A stretch of DNA of 47,845 nt from Rhizomucor pusillus (GCA_900175165.2 FWWN02000630.1:3157-51001); one strand, 5' to 3'; positions 33,826-47,649 are shown, numbered from the stretch's first letter. Notes: a model not told the origin generated them from the letters alone. Numbers and translations: made by a program.

Positions 33826-35809
33826 TTACATCTTGCGCGATCGCTTCTTTACAGCAATGCGCTTCTGTGACGAAAACAATTGCCGCAAAGCATCTACGAT
33901 AGGTGGCACTGTGATATTGTGTGATGCTGCAAATTCCTGTGCTAAGCGATCTGTATCGTCCAATAAACGGATTTTGATGGGTATTTTTTGCCCTGGCCCC
34001 AATTCGACGTTGATGGATACAATGACTGGATTTTCAGCGGATGGCGGTGGTGCTACTTCTTTGGGAGGTGCAATGGGTATATCCTGTCTGTAATTCATAG
34101 GACGAGGGGCAGTGCCTCGTTTCGAGTACTTGGGACGTTCAGGTCTCGAGAACCGTTGAGGTGTCGATACGTCCTTATGGGACGACCATGTATCGGCCGA
34201 TGTCGTAGCAGTGCTACCGCAGTTGTCGTTCGAAGACGTATTCCAATCAGATGCAACACCGTTGCCCCATTCGGTCGTGGTACCTGGAGAGAAAGTAGTA
34301 GCACTGTTCCATTGTGAGGTATCATACCAAGTTGCAGCTGCTTCTTGTTGCCAACTACTGCTTGTTGTTTCATTCCAGCTTGCAGCTGACGTTGCTGCAG
34401 TTGTGGACTTATTCCATTCAGAGGTAGCCACATCGGCTTTGTTGCCGTTAGATCCAGTCTTTGAAGATGCTTCAGCATTGTTGACAATGTCTGATACTTC
34501 TTGTTTAACATCCTTCCAGTCGTATGCAGACGGTCCGGCCGCAAAGTTGGTTTTGCCCCAGCTATCATCAACTTGTGTCTGAGACTTTGGCTGTTGATAT
34601 GATTTAGTAGCATTGTCCCATTTGGGTGCCGACTTGATTTTTTCTTCTTTTCCTTCGTGATATTCAGGTTTAATCGTATTATCATTGAATCGCACGCGAC
34701 GCTTCGTAGCTGGTTTTGTGGTGGGAGCTTTAGACTTCTCACTATCCAGCGTGGTATTGCCCCAATCTGCCTTCGGCTGTTCTGATACATTTCTGCCTTC
34801 TGCATTCGTGACTCGAGATCCTTCTATATTATGCTGTTGCTGTGAAATATCCCATTTCGAGCCTGATCGACCTTGATTCTGGTTTGTTGACATCTTCTGA
34901 TCCCAAGAGGTTCTCTTTTCCATCACCGAAGCCTTCGCATCTTCCATACGCTGATTATTTTTCTCCTTATTTGGGGTGAGATGAAGATCATGGAAAGTAA
35001 CAGGATCGTTGAAAACTTACTACATTGACCTTTGGTTGCTCCCAGAACGGCTGATTGGAAAGTGGTTGATTGAGCCACACAAACTTGCTACCCTTTGGAG
35101 GCGGGCGACGGGATGGCAGCTCGAATCTGGATATGCTTGCGGTAGATGTAGAAGAAGGAGGCGATGGTGGTGGTGAGGTCATTGAGTTCGTCGTAGTATC
35201 GCTAAACAGCGCGGATGTCGATTTACTCTTTGAGGGCGTTGGTTCTTCCTGAGGAGTCGGTAGCGGCAATGGATCACCCCAGCTTGCAGGAACTCGGTGT
35301 CCCGCGTCGTCGAGCGTTTTTTCACGCGACCGAAAGTACGAATAAGCAGTCTCTTTGAGCCACACAGGCTGAGAATCAGGTGAAGGCGTTGATGTGGATC
35401 GAAAAGGGTTCCAATGGTCAGGTTCTTGCCGTTGTTGTGGCTGCGTTTGCTCTTTCTTGTACACGCCATTTTTGGCGCGTGGCATCTTTTTCTCGTTTGG
35501 ACCTTGCTTTTTACCACTAATATTGCTGCTGCTACCGTTACTGCTGCGGGTCGATTTCGACTTTGATGACTTGGGGCGCATCGATGCTGTCTTTTCTCGC
35601 TGTTTCAAGATAACTTCTTCGTCAACGGGTATATAGTTCTTGCCGCGTCTGTGCAGCCCACCGCTGCCAAGTCCCTTGGGACCGAGTTTAGCGTTAGGAT
35701 CTGCGAGTGATCGCCAGGCCTGAATGACATCCGTGCTGGTATCCTTTGCTTGATCTCCCCATGTGCTCGCAAGGGGTCCATACTCTTCATCGCTGCTGGT
35801 CTCGTCCAT
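33826..35809 (-). CDS. Tryptophan-motif (WG/GW-like) low-complexity protein; possible Argonaute-hook platform
   Basis: Two exons joined in phase (NV/RMED) across an intron of about 75 bases (34950-35025). The start is ATG 35809 (MDETSSDEEYGPLASTWGD); the product is about 640 residues. It is mostly disordered, rich in Ser, Thr, Asn, Gln, Lys. Tryptophans recur about every 10-25 residues, flanked by small or polar residues: STWGDQ, ASWGDP, ADWGNT, DSWGKT, SEWNKS, ASWNET, SQWNSA, TEWGNG, SDWNTS. This spacing resembles the Ago-hook of GW182, SPT5L and Tas3. The last ~70 residues form a compact beta-rich segment (IVSINVELGPGQKIPIKIRL, DDTDRLAQEFAASHNI), then a basic tail (KKRSRK). No catalytic domain. 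The Argonaute role is an inference; W can also serve other contacts. Confidence 0.75.
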
Positions 35810-36967
35810 GGTCAAAGTGGAAAGGCAAGGGAAAAAGGACGCTCAGTCTTTTACACGCAAATGGAGGAATTGTTCTTTGTTTGCAGTCTTCAGGCTGTCA
35901 CTGCTGATTGTCGCCCAGAGGCTGTCATAAAAGACGCTCCTGCTGGAAAGGAGCCGGCACGTCGTCGTCGAACACTCGGGAAGATGCCGCAAATCCCCAT
36001 TTTGAATTCCGAGGATGCTCGCCTCCTGTGTTTATTTGTTTTCTTGTTGTCTAATCTCCCTTCTGTCGGCACCCTTTGTTCGTGGGAGTCACAACGACGA
36101 CATTCATCTTCATTGATTCCATTCTCCTGTATCTGTATCTCGAATTAAACATACTGGCTTATATTTCTCGTTACTTAGACAGTTATTGAGAAGCTAACCT
36201 TGCAGATTCCTGCAATTATGGAGATAACCAACAGAACCTGCTAAACTAGAGCGTTTTCTTTGCAAAAAGGCCAGAGCCATCATAATTTATTGGAATCCTC
36301 TATCGATCCACTCTCAAGGAGTGTTGATGCCCATTATGATCTTCCATGACAATGCCGTCTTGATATTCGGCAGCATATGCATCATGCTATCATCTATGTC
36401 GAGCTGTTCTGCAGTTCAGCGAATTCATCGTGTATCTATGTAGATCTACCTCAATATCTTTATATTAAAAAGATATAATCAAAGTTAATTTACAAAGAAG
36501 GCGGTACAGGAATGAATATGAATAAGTCAAGAGCGAATGCAGTTGATTGGGAACAAGGGATTTCATAAGGGCATTACGTTAGTATCTTGCGCTGCTGCTG
36601 CGTAATCATGAAGGCCAAGCGATTTTATTCTACAGACTAGGATCAGCCATGAGCTTCAGCGAACCAAGCGCGAACGAACCGAAGTGTGATGCTTGTAAAC
36701 TTTCCTTTGCTATCTTAAGCATGTTAAGTCGAAGGCTTAATGCAGAGATTATCGCGTTTAATTTATCTAATGGCATTTGTATTCCACCATTGACCACGTA
36801 GATACTGCTGCTACATTATCAATCACTAAATGTACTCATCAATACGAGGAACTCGTCTGTAAGAGTTCAAATTTTCAGGACCAGCTTAAGCTGAATGCCC
36901 CTTCTCTTTGTTGGTTTTTCTTGTCTCCGGTCCAAGTGCACCTTTTTCGTGTCAAAGCAATCGTACC
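35810..36967. other. Divergent intergenic region, 1.16 kb
   Basis: Lies between the W-motif gene and the GCR1_C gene. Frames at 35750-36148 (+) and 35890-36072 (-) are open but without recognisable protein and overlap each other. A CATC/TATC-rich stretch near 36345-36400 is the only texture seen. No RNA gene recognised. Confidence 0.4.
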
Positions 36968-37987
36968 ATGCCGAAGAGAAAGACACAGCGCCGAAAATTG
37001 ACTACACACGCGAAACCCAAGACTGTTCAGCTTCGTCCTGTTCGAATATGCACAAAAGAGGAAGACAGTATCTCACAAAAGCTGGATCGAGTCGAGAAGA
37101 AGCTCGATGAGCTACGCGAAGAAATGACAGCACGATTTGATCTTATCGAGAAGTTTATAAAGATCTGGGATCAACAGGACATATTAAGCAAACTGTTTGG
37201 CATAAACTCCTCTTCACAAGACGAAACAGCGAAGGCCAGCAATGAGCAATTTGCTGAGCATGCTACAGATGTTTCTTCTCCTGAACCTCAGGCGATTCCT
37301 GACGTTGACTCGTCTCCAGCATCATCAACAATTGACAGCCCTGAAACTCCACTGCCTTCCCAAGAAGCATTATCGTCGTCCAAACGAACACGTACCGATG
37401 AATCTATTGATATCCAACGTGATGGCAGAAGCGATGACAGAAACGGCAATAACGGATCTGACGCTAATAGCATCCGTGACACCGTTAGTCCACACGTGCT
37501 ACCATCATCTCATTCAAACAAGAAACGCAGAACAAACCGAAAACCCGTCATTATACCAGCACCGTCGACGGCATCAACAATACCAGTTTCTTCGCTTCCA
37601 ACGCCTGCGCTCACGCCAAGCCCAGGAGAGACATCGCCTCCTCCCTCGATACCCTACTTCCCAGTCGGTTTCAATATTACAACTGTGATTGATGTGTGGC
37701 AGGAATGGGATGTTGGACTCACGCAAGGTTGCGCCGCTTTGAAGACATTGGAAAAGTATTACGGTGATAGTTGGTGCCACAACAGCGCAATAAGGCGTAT
37801 ATTTTCCCAGCGCAAATACATTGTAAACGAAATCATGCGACTCGCTGAACGAGACAACATCAGTCATCAAGACGCTGCGCAGGAACTAGAAGCATATCGA
37901 CTGAGGAGTGGCTTTGACCTTTCGGATCTGGCTGACCATCTTCGACTACACCAACGCTCTGAACAGAACGCCAAGGATGGTCAGTGA
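36968..37987 (+). CDS. GCR1_C-domain DNA-binding protein
   Basis: A single-exon protein of about 339 residues from ATG 36968. The N-terminus is strongly basic (MPKRKTQRRKLTTHAKPK), a likely nuclear signal. A coiled coil follows (ISQKLDRVEKKLDELREEM, residues about 36-65). The middle is disordered with Ser/Pro-rich runs and a second basic patch (SNKKRRTNRKP). The C-terminal ~75 residues match the GCR1_C fold: TTVIDVWQEWDVGLTQGCAA, LKTLEKYYGDSWCHNSAIRR, FSQRKYIVNEIMRLA. The W-x2-EW...GL...LE-x2-YG-x2-W...R pattern is the family signature. Yeast Gcr1 uses it to activate glycolytic and ribosomal genes. The same domain also occurs in some fungal Crypton elements (from memory). Targets here are unknown. 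Stop TGA 37985-37987. Confidence 0.85.
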   Translation: MPKRKTQRRKLTTHAKPKTVQLRPVRICTKEEDSISQKLDRVEKKLDELREEMTARFDLIEKFIKIWDQQDILSKLFGINSSSQDETAKASNEQFAEHATDVSSPEPQAIPDVDSSPASSTIDSPETPLPSQEALSSSKRTRTDESIDIQRDGRSDDRNGNNGSDANSIRDTVSPHVLPSSHSNKKRRTNRKPVIIPAPSTASTIPVSSLPTPALTPSPGETSPPPSIPYFPVGFNITTVIDVWQEWDVGLTQGCAALKTLEKYYGDSWCHNSAIRRIFSQRKYIVNEIMRLAERDNISHQDAAQELEAYRLRSGFDLSDLADHLRLHQRSEQNAKDGQ

Positions 37988-39371
37988 TATATTACGATTC
38001 GTTGCTTCCTCTGCCCAAAATGTAAATACATTGTACGTACGATCTGTAGCTATAGTTTCATAATTGATCCACATTCCTCTATTTCCTTCTTTCTCAATTT
38101 TCCTTTTTCTTTTCGCATTGTTTCAATAATCATTTGGCATTCAAATTACTTTGCAGTTTTAAAAACGCTGTTTACTCTGTTTGGAGCGAGTAGATCGTTG
38201 GACAAAAGAACTTTCCAGCCATGATATCTACATGGGACTTCTGAAAAATGTCACACTTGCTCGTTTCGATGAAATAAAGATAGATATTTTATTTCTGTTA
38301 TCCTCTACTATCTATCATACATTTTAGATTATTCCAGCATATTTTATAGCTGTTTAGTTCTTTGCGAACTGCGACTAGCCTCGTCGTTGCAGAGTTCTTA
38401 CTTAACGAGCGGGTATCAGGCACACTTTTGATGTAACAGTATTCTTCGTGCGTACAAAATGGAAAGACACTGCAAAGCACGCCCCAAAAAGTTGCACTAG
38501 GTTTGATTGATGATGTTATGAGGCTCATACAGCGAAGCTGTGAAAATCAACTGATCAAAAACCGATAAATTCTATTTGAATCGTGTATCCATTTCACTGT
38601 ATCCTTTGGTAGCCCTCCTCTCAATACCTCTTGTCTCAGAGATATATAATCATCGTAGGAAAGACCGGAATTCATACTAAAGCTTGGTTATATATTCGGA
38701 TATAATGTGCAAAATATCAAAGAAGGATACCGTGTATATGTGTGTGCGTCTTAAGATAGATGGATGGCGTGGTCGTTGCACAAGTCTGAGGATCGATTGT
38801 ATGATTGGGGTTTCCACAGGGGTTGGATGATTCATGCAAACCGCGCTATGCATACAGCGAGTGGAGATTGGACCAGATACGGGTAAGGATGCTTTTAGTT
38901 TGTAGACTATATGTGTGTTATTTCGTTTGAAGCAGGAAGGAAAAGGACGCGTAATTCGATTAATGGACGCTTCGTTCACTTATAGACTGTATGCCGAGCT
39001 TATGGCAGGCGTAGGAATGGAGGCGGTCGTGGTCCAAGATAGCAACGATGCACCTGTGAAGGAGTATGGATCATGGTTTCGCTAACACACGCCGTCGCTT
39101 TCTAATTTCTGTGAAGACCCTCTCTGGGTGTGAATTGTATGCCAACTCATGGACTTAATACAGTAATTAGTGTGTGTGATAAGGAATGCCTTGGATGTTC
39201 AACATAACAGAACAGTGAAGGATTTGAAGGTAGCTCTCGCTCGTAAGAAAAGAAAGAAAGGCAGTTTATTATTATCTGCCCTGCTGTTTAGATAGACTGG
39301 CCTTTTACTGAACAATGTTCGATAGCGAGATGCTTTTCTTAGGCTTTTAACCTTGATCTCGCTTTTGGCAC
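37988..39371. other. Gene-poor stretch, left part of a 2.4-kb gap
   Basis: No supportable gene. Minus-strand frames at 38298-38528, 38677-38979 and 39199-39402 are open but look random (no domain, no bias). Poly-pyrimidine stretches near 38079-38120 belong to the GCR1_C gene's 3' region. Confidence 0.45.
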
Positions 39372-39657
39372 ATGGGTACCTCGATTGTTGAGGAACTTTC
39401 AAAGGCTAATATCATCTGGGCTCTGTTGGTTGCCATGCTGCAATTCCATCTAGCAGCAAAGGTACGTTAGATGAAATCGTATTTATCTTCTATGAGATAT
39501 CTTGCACCCTGTAATATTGCTAGTCATCTCGACCGAGGTATCTCCTAGCACTCAGTCTGATGTTTCCGGTGCATTGTGGAGTACATATCAACGATTCGTG
39601 CGGTAATTGAGTTTGCAGGAGGACTACGGCGAGCCTGATGCTGGCAGTATAGTGTAA
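39372..39657 (+). CDS. Candidate two-exon single-pass membrane microprotein (42 aa)
   Basis: ATG 39372 opens MGTSIVEELSKANIIWALLV, which continues through AMLQFHLAAK to a GTACGT donor at 39462. An acceptor TTTGCAG ending at 39618 joins, in phase 0, to EDYGEPDAGSIV and a TAA at 39655-39657. The result has a short polar N-terminus, one hydrophobic segment of about 15-18 residues and an acidic tail, the layout of small organelle-membrane subunits. The intron (157 bases) is longer than its neighbours'. No family recognised; it could equally be a chance arrangement. No other gene is seen in 39658-40427 apart from the citrate carrier promoter. Confidence 0.3.
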
Positions 39658-40427
39658 ATGGATCGCACAATTTTACTGCTTGAGCCTTTGCCGGGTGTAC
39701 AACTGGTAGAAACGCAAAACCATGACTGGGTTCTATCTTTACTTCATATTTATCTAGTTCACAATTATTACTTCTTACTGGGTTTTCCTACTGTACGCTA
39801 GTTGATGTCTGATGAATTTATGAAGACACTAGCCTAAGGCCATCTGTGAATTATATGGCTGCGTGCGGCGAGCCCTAGATAATTATTATTTCTAGTACGA
39901 TCTTGTTTTGGGTGTACATCAGTACAATAATAAGCCCGTAGCGAAAGTTGCTCCACAGCGGAGCCTAGTCATAAATTCGTTGTTGGTTCTTGCTACTTTG
40001 TCTACATCATGTTGGGAAGGGCAACGCCTTGGCAAATCTTGCGCACGACGTGGACACGAAAGCACGCATTTAGGAAGACCAGAAAGAAATGCATAGAGAC
40101 CGGACCCTAGCTTATTTGTTTTGGTATCACATTTAGCCAACTCGTTTTCCATGACTCTAGCATCTTCTCGTTTCCAACCCGGAGGCAACCAATAAATTAG
40201 GCCGCATCCTTCCATCCGTACTCTTAATATTTGTGCGACAAAATCCAGAAAACAGGATTTCATTGTCACCTTGATTGAAGGGATCCTGAAGCAACTAGCG
40301 TGTGCCATGCTGTAATTGGTGTACGACAATGCGTCGTATCAGGAACAGCATTCATATTGCGAGCAGCTCTTATCCATCTCCGATCTCCGATCTCCTTTTT
40401 CATCTATTCTCACGTAAAAAGAGTGTC

Positions 40428-41465
40428 ATGTCAAGCTCAAAGCAGAAAAAGGACCCAGTGTTCTCGTTGATATCAGGCACCGTTGCTGGCGGCGTCGAGG
40501 GTTTCATCACGTATCCAACCGAGTATGTAAAGACACGCCTTCAGCTGCAGGCAGGCGGCAAGTTGCAACCTGGCGAACCACGATTCAAGGGCCCAATCGA
40601 CTGCCTCGTGCAGACTTACCGCACCTACGGACTCAGAGCGATTTATACCGGCTGCGGTGCTCTGGTCATTGGCAATGCAGCTAAAGCTGGTGTTCGGTTT
40701 CTGACGTACGACCAGATCGCGAACCTGCTAAAGGACGATCAGGGCAAGCTGTCGGGAATTCGTAGCTTATTGGCTGGTTTAGGCGCCGGCATGACCGAAG
40801 CAGCACTTGTTGTCACGCCATCAGAAACTATAAAGTGAGGAAGTTAGATGCTTTTCTCGTTTATATATAGATATATCTCACCACTCTTTTTATCATAGGA
40901 CCAAGCTGATCCATGACAAGAACAGCCAGAATCCAAAGTACCGAGGTCTTGTTCACGGCACATCGTTAATTATCAAAGAGGAAGGATTAGGCGGCGTATA
41001 TCGAGGATTGGGACCGGTCATGGCACGCCAAGGTGCCAACAGTGCCGTCCGATTCAGTTGCTATTCAACGTTCAAATCGTGGTTGCAGGCATGGCGTGGC
41101 CAAGGAGACGCACCGCTTCCATCCACTCACACCTTCTTGGCCGGTGCCATGGCCGGTATCGTTACCGTGTACTCGACAATGCCCCTCGATGTTGTCAAGA
41201 CTCGTATGCAGGGATTAGATGCACGCCAGCTGTATAAGAACTCGTTTGACTGCCTCATCAAGGTCGTAAAGCAGAATGGTATATTCTCCTTGTGGAAAGG
41301 CACGACGCCTCGTCTTGCTCGCTTGATTGTAAGTAAACAATGAACTGGTCTTTAGAAATATGACGAGTAACATCCTCTTTTTTTTTTTTCTTTCAGTTCT
41401 CAGGCGGCATCGTTTTCACGGTCTATGAAAAGATATATCAGGGCCTGGAGCTCGTTAGAAAGTAG
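40428..41465 (+). CDS. CTP1: Mitochondrial citrate (tricarboxylate) carrier
   Basis: Mitochondrial carrier family, exchanging citrate for malate across the inner membrane. Three exons: 40428-40834, 40899-41338 and 41397-41465. Start MSSSKQKKDPVFSLISGTVA. Three carrier repeats, each with a PxExxK-type signature: PTEYVKTRLQ, PSETIKTKL and PLDVVKTRMQ. Typical blocks are GGVEGFITYPTEYVKTRLQL, GPIDCLVQTYRTYG, YTGCGALVIGNAAKAGVRFL, MTEAALVVTPSETIKT, GPVMARQGANSAVRFSCY, FLAGAMAGIVTVYSTMPLDV and LARLIFSGGIVFTVYEKIY. These match Ctp1/SLC25A1 rather than other carriers. About 300 residues. It may supply cytosolic citrate for acetyl-CoA. Stop TAG 41463-41465. Confidence 0.95.
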
Positions 41466-41705
41466 CGCCGTTGCTTTTTTTCCCCACATCCACTTTCTCT
41501 CGCCTTTTTTCTTATTTCTGTACTATTTGCTATCTCGTTCCTTGTCCTCGTATAGAGTTTCCTACCTGTCCAATAGAATAAGCCAATTACAGAAAAAAAT
41601 GCATATATTTCAATAAGCATTCACTGGAGTTTATATTTGTCAAATGTAATCTGTTTGGATATAGACAGGGCTAAAGAATGTTTAACACTATGCAGAATAG
41701 GTATA

Positions 41706-41756
41706 TGTGTGTATATCGTATATATCGTATATAAATATGTATGTATGTGTATACCG
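41706..41756 (+). repeat. TATATCG / TATG simple repeats
   Basis: Tandem TATATCG units followed by TATG units in the convergent 3' region between the citrate carrier and DeSI genes. No function inferred. Confidence 0.6.
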
Positions 41757-41764
41757 TTTTCACT

Positions 41765-43229
41765 TTATACAAAGCCAACCTTAGCCGATGTGGACGAGGC
41801 AGCAGGAGATACCGGTCCTCCCGTCCTGTCCAATTCTTGGAGTGATGCACTGATTGATAACTGTGTTGCAGATCGAATAACCTCTGGCCGACTGCTGTCG
41901 GGTTCTTTCACTGGATCATCCACATTGTATTCGTCGTTGGCGAACGGTGATGACGGTCGCGCCAAGACAACACTGTCTCTATCATCAATCACGGATCCAG
42001 ATGGGCGCCGGCTTGGTGACCCTGTGGCTATCGAGCTACGTCTGGGCGTTTGAGGCATAAAATGTGCTGCGTGATGATGGCGGATTTCAAATGAGTTTCT
42101 TGAAGATTGCCTTGAGCTGACAAAATTGTGCTGGCTGCAGTTACTAGTAGCCGGGCTTGTGGGTATGCTAACGTGGTTGCTACCGCTACTGTTGCTGTCA
42201 AATGTATGCCGAGCACTTTGCCGAGAATGGTGATGGCTGGTATTTGACGCTGGTTTCAGCGGTGTCCGTGAGCTACATGACATGGCCGGGGATGCTGTCT
42301 GACTGCCACTGCTGACCGTTTTAGGCGACTGAACAGCGGGATCGGTTTCAAATTCTGGAGGTTCGATCCATTCGTCAGGGATCACGCAGGGTAACATTGT
42401 GCCTAGCTTGGCCGCTCGATTGATCCATCCGGGTGCAGGCTTCCCAACGAGTCTTTTGCAGAGTTCACTAGTGAAATGATTGCAATTCCTGCCATAATAT
42501 CTAGTTTTAGCCAACTGCGTGATCTTTCTCCCTTTCTCTCGACGAAGACTTGCCTTGTAAGTAGGTTGTATGATGTACCGACAAATTCATGCGAGATATT
42601 CTGCAACACTTTGCCAATCTCCGCCTCTGATAGATCCGTGTATCCCATCATGATTGATTGCCTGCGCAGGACAAGAAGGAAACAAAAAAACAAATAAAGC
42701 TAATTAGCCCGTTGCTGATCAAACAGTCCGGTCACGAAGCTCACTTGAACAATAGTCCGGGAGGTCCAACTTTTGGCTCGACAGAAAAAACGCCGGTCAA
42801 GTTTTCATACTCGTGCCCACCAAAACAATATTCTCGTCCACAGACTTCCACCCCTGAATGGTAAATTCCTGTTTGGAGCATCAGTACCAACAGTGATAGC
42901 CGATATAGTTAGAAATTTATAACGGGAAAAACCACGATACTCGCAAATCAAGAGGTAGCGTACCAACACCGAGAAAATAACCAATGTTTGTGAGCACACT
43001 TGGCTCTAGCTTTTCGCTCTCTTGTTAGGTTCGGCGTATTTTCTTTGTTGCCTTACATTCATTCTGAATCTGCATTACCATATCGTACACATTAACGAGG
43101 ACTTCATGAAAACCTTTGACTTAGTTTAAGTTTCTACAGGCATTCACAAGTGGTTAAATTACCGCGATGTCTATTCTTTTGCGAAGAGTGTGCCCGTGAT
43201 TTCCAAAAACCATTGCATATATCAAACAT
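41765..43229 (-). CDS. DeSI/PPPDE-type desumoylating isopeptidase with long tail
   Basis: Cysteine isopeptidase of the PPPDE family. Assembled from ATG 43229 (MFDICNGFWKSRAHSSQKNR), then FHEVLVNVYDMLEPSVLTNI, YFLGVG and, across another intron, IYHSGVEVCGREYCFGGHEY; the His of YHSG is catalytic. FSVEPKVGPPGLLFK, SIMMGYTDLSEAEIGKVLQN and, after a GC-AG intron (42553-42501), YYGRNCNHFTSELCKRLVGK with the catalytic Cys, then PGWINRAAKLG. This matches human DESI2 throughout. A Ser/Thr/Pro-rich tail of about 180 residues follows, far longer than in DESI2 and without known domains; it may be regulatory. Early exon joins are less sure than the core. Convergent with CTP1. Confidence 0.85.
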
Positions 43230-43316
43230 GGTCTGCAAGTGAAAACAAAGGTTGCGCAAGATCAGTTTAAAGAACCGCGAGGGATTGATTTCCTTCATTT
43301 TTTTTCTGTCCTTCCT

Positions 43317-46186
<2,870 letters not shown>

Positions 46187-46349
46187 GCAGAATCGGGCGA
46201 AATACGAGGGGTAAGGAGGGTTAGGGAAAAGGCGTGCCTTACCCCATAAGAAAAGACCGCGCCCGCATTAAATCGACTGACTCGAAAAGCCCGACGTTAC
46301 GCACTACCAATCTTACAAAATTGCAAACGCATAGTGGTATTAAAATGTA

Positions 46350-47561
46350 TTATACAGCTAAAGATCGATCACGCACACTAAAATCAACTAGGCGTATCCT
46401 AAAAGAGTCTTCCGGATGTCGCACGGCTATGCCTGCTTTTACAATGGTTTCAATGTATGGAGTCCAATAAGTGCCCTTTTCGAGCCGCAGGTATGGATCG
46501 GATGGGTTAATGACGGCCAAGTTCATCAAATCTTCTAAAATGAACTTCAACTCGCACATATCTTCTTCGTCTCGTCCTTGGACTTGACCAGGTATTCTCT
46601 AAAGGGGAGCAGTTAGACAGAAGTAATAATATCCACTGCTTTCGCTTATTTTCACTTGCATCAACAGGATGAGGTGGGTAGAATTCATGTAAAAATGTGA
46701 CCAGATCTCTCATGATAGCCCGATGTTTTACAGCGATTCTTGATAACTTTTCTCGCTTTTCTCTAAAAAGTTGGGATATGTTAAGTTAATTCCATTGAGC
46801 AAAGTTTTCTACTTTTACCTAGAAAGCCGTTCCTTTGCCCCCGGTTCCCGTACTTCTTCAAGCTTGCGAGTCAAGACAGTTTTGATCTGCTTGCATTCTT
46901 CCAGCACAGTTTCCTCCCTCTCCAGTGCAGTTTCTGCCTCGGCTAGTTCTTGTTCAACCAATCTCTGGGTCTCTCGTAATTGGTCGATTGTTTGACTCAA
47001 ATGTTCTTTGAATCTCAACTCGGATATAAGCTGATCAGGCTGCTGGACATCGTTTAGTGCTGAAAAGGGGTAGGAAATCAATGAGTATTCAGAAAGGTCT
47101 GCATAGTCATCTTTGGTTCCATACAGTCTGCTTGCTTTTGCATCTCTTTTTTAAGCTCTTGCTCTTCATACACCAATGTAGCTAGTTGCTATTATCAACC
47201 GTCAACTTGCATGGAGAGTTTGTGTGCGATGTTTCCATGTATTTATTACCTTTGTCTCTGCAGATTCTTTCAAGCCGTACAATCTATGTAATCCTCTCGC
47301 GCGATATTCATCTTCCAGCTAACGTAATAATCGATATTCAGCACACAAACATGGATTTTGTACAAGCAACCGTCGAACCTCGTGTAGTCGTTTCCAAAGC
47401 TCTTCGCGTTTAGCTTTCTGTACAGCCAGCAGTTCGTCTAACTGACGGCCACGTTCTGTTCCATCTTCAGCACTCGGTAATTCAATGTCCTTGGCGGCTG
47501 CTTCATCGAATTCTGTTGCTGCTTTTTCAATGATCGTCTTTAACTGTGTCTCGATCCACAT
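46350..47561 (-). CDS. CENPK: Inner-kinetochore protein CENP-K
   Basis: Subunit of the CCAN CENP-H/I/K complex (Sim4 in fission yeast) that links centromeric chromatin to the outer kinetochore. ATG 47561 (MWIETQLKTIIEKAATEFDE) opens a mostly coiled-coil protein: RQLDELLAVQKAKREELWKR, EDEYRARGLHRLYGLKES, LVYEEQELKKEMQKQA, then LRFKEHLSQTIDQLRETQRL and EQELAEAETALEREETVLEE. The C-terminal domain is diagnostic: DLVTFLHEFYPPHPVDAS, ELKFILEDLMNLAV, SDPYLRLEKGTYWTPYIETI and KAGIAVRHPEDSFRIRLVDF, aligning with DPYVKI...FWPPYVELL...GIALRHPED in human CENP-K. Six exons. The upstream frame stays open to a TGA without another ATG, so an earlier spliced exon is possible but not needed. Stop TAA 46352-46350. 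Confidence 0.85.
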
Positions 47562-47649
47562 TGCATGGCGATCTCTGCTAAAGTCGTACTGAGTTGGGAC
47601 GAGTTGGGAACAATCGGCTGAGTTAAAACTACGGGCTCATCTATTTGTA

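Noticed and set aside
34095..34805. 236-codon second minus-strand frame
   Set aside because: Out-of-frame shadow of the W-motif gene's low-complexity codons.
39919..40329. 136-codon minus-strand frame in the CTP1 promoter region
   Set aside because: Starts with TTG (first ATG is 7 codons later), no family match, no codon bias; overlaps the expected promoter. Kept only as a note because of its length.
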